Shown piece by piece: positions 5,104-5,903 of a stretch of 5,903 nucleotides of DNA. Position numbers and translations under genes: made by a program. How positions within the stretch are numbered: position 1 is the first letter of the stretch; the number at the start of each line of letters is the position of its first letter. A model generated the notes under the pieces. The model saw only the letters and a program-made list of their open reading frames with translations, was not told where the DNA came from and did not search any database. The DNA comes from Thermoflexales bacterium (GTDB lineage Bacteria > Chloroflexota > Anaerolineae > Fen-1058): positions 1-5,903 of the forward strand of contig JADGQE010000265.1 of NCBI GenBank assembly GCA_017882055.1, read 5' to 3'.

Positions 5104-5903
5104 TCAGTTTTCGCTGGATGCGCGCAGTTTCATGATGCCCAGGCTGCAGAGCAGCACCACTATGAACAGTGCCACCAGAATGACCGACGACTGGCCCATG
5201 CGGAAATACTCGAAGCTGTACTTGAAGCCCATGATGTTGAGCGTCTCCGACGCGTAACCGGGGCCGCCGCCGGTCATGGCGAAGATGATGTCGAAGGTCT
5301 TCAGCGCATCGATCAAGCGCAGAATCATCGCCATCAGAATGACCGGCATGACCATCGGGATGGTGACATAGCGCAGAATCTGCCACTCGCTGGCACCGTC
5401 CACGCGCGCCGCTTCGACCGGTTCCTCCGACAGGCCGGCCAGGCCGGCGAGCACGATCAGGGTGATCATGGGTGTCCATTGCCAGACATCGACCAGGACC
5501 AGCGACGCAATGACGGTTTTTTCGCTCGAGACCCAGAGACCCTGCGGCAGCCCGAGCGCGTTGAGAGCGAAATTGAGCAGGCCGATGGTCGGGTCGTAAA
5601 AAAGATTGAAGACGATGCCCACCGCGATCGGCGTGGCCACGAGCGGCAGCAAGAGCAGCAGTTTGGCGAAGCTCTTGCCGACGAAAGCGCGGTTCAGAAT
5701 CAGTGCGATGGCAACGCCCAGCACGACCTCGGTCGCCACGGCAAACACCGTGAAAGTGAAGGTTCGGCCAAGTGCGTGCAGAAAACGTGGCTCGGAGAAA
5801 ACAAGCAGGTAGCTGTTGAGACCGACAAAAGACGGTTCCATCCCCGAGGTGAGATTCCAGTTGGTAAAGCTCAGGTACAGGGTGTAGAGAATCGGAAACA
5901 CCA
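5104..5903 (-). CDS. Sugar ABC transporter permease, MalF/UgpA-type (CUT1), N-terminus beyond window
   Basis: The visible 265 residues form the first permease of the same CUT1 importer. The chain starts mid-helix at FPILYTLYLSFTNWNL, the end of transmembrane segment 1 in this family, so about 20-30 residues lie past the right edge. The codon at 5901-5899 is GTG and is taken here as an internal valine, not a start. Further hydrophobic segments lie at roughly 45-70, 79-101, 128-156, 181-200 and 238-256 of the visible part. The EAA loop is SEEPVEAARVDGASEW (158-173) followed by TIPMVMPVI. The periplasmic-side motif TGGGPGYASETL (210-221) is highly typical of MalF/UgpA-type subunits. The ten-base gap to the next permease indicates an operon. 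Substrate is unknown. Confidence 0.93.
   Translation of the reverse strand, partial: VFPILYTLYLSFTNWNLTSGMEPSFVGLNSYLLVFSEPRFLHALGRTFTFTVFAVATEVVLGVAIALILNRAFVGKSFAKLLLLLPLVATPIAVGIVFNLFYDPTIGLLNFALNALGLPQGLWVSSEKTVIASLVLVDVWQWTPMITLIVLAGLAGLSEEPVEAARVDGASEWQILRYVTIPMVMPVILMAMILRLIDALKTFDIIFAMTGGGPGYASETLNIMGFKYSFEYFRMGQSSVILVALFIVVLLCSLGIMKLRASSEN

Noticed and set aside
5090..5479. Minus-strand 129-codon open frame rich in His, Arg and Gly
   Set aside because: It is an out-of-frame shadow of the MalF-type permease, whose EAA loop and TGGGPG motif lie in the other frame of the same strand.
1..5903. CRISPR arrays, tRNA or rRNA genes, toxin-antitoxin or phage-defence genes
   Set aside because: No regularly spaced repeats, no RNA gene signatures and no defence-related proteins were seen. 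The window is metabolic and transport genes plus one relic.

Overview
The window reads as an ordinary but compact sugar-acid (aldonate) catabolism locus from a Gram-negative proteobacterium. A betaproteobacterium (Burkholderiales-like) is my best guess, from gene content, protein style and moderate-to-high GC. This is inference, since there is no rRNA or other marker to fix the taxon.

Layout from left to right. The first 76 bases are the minus-strand start of gnd (6-phosphogluconate dehydrogenase), cut by the window edge. A divergent intergenic region of about 330 bases follows. It carries an 8-bp inverted repeat and a perfect 14-bp palindrome of LacI-family operator type just upstream of plus-strand gntK (gluconokinase). 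After gntK lies about 370 bases without an intact gene. Its minus strand still encodes a decayed fragment, broken by an in-frame stop, that resembles the C-terminal end of a Mu-type transposase/integrase. Next come three plus-strand genes in a row: dgoK, dgoA and dgoD. Converging on them with only 21 bases between stop codons are two minus-strand inner-membrane permease genes of a CUT1 (MalFG/UgpAE-type) sugar ABC transporter. The upstream permease runs off the right edge.

How the parts fit together. GntK phosphorylates gluconate to 6-phosphogluconate, which Gnd oxidises to ribulose 5-phosphate. DgoD dehydrates D-galactonate to 2-dehydro-3-deoxy-galactonate, DgoK phosphorylates it, and DgoA cleaves the product to pyruvate and glyceraldehyde 3-phosphate. 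The locus therefore pairs degradation routes for two C4-epimeric aldonates. The ABC permeases probably import a related sugar or sugar acid, but their substrate cannot be read from sequence. Its binding protein and ATPase would lie outside the window.

I did not find a previously undescribed system here. The points most worth a second look are the palindromic operator in the gnd/gntK divergent promoter and the transposase relic between gntK and the dgo genes.
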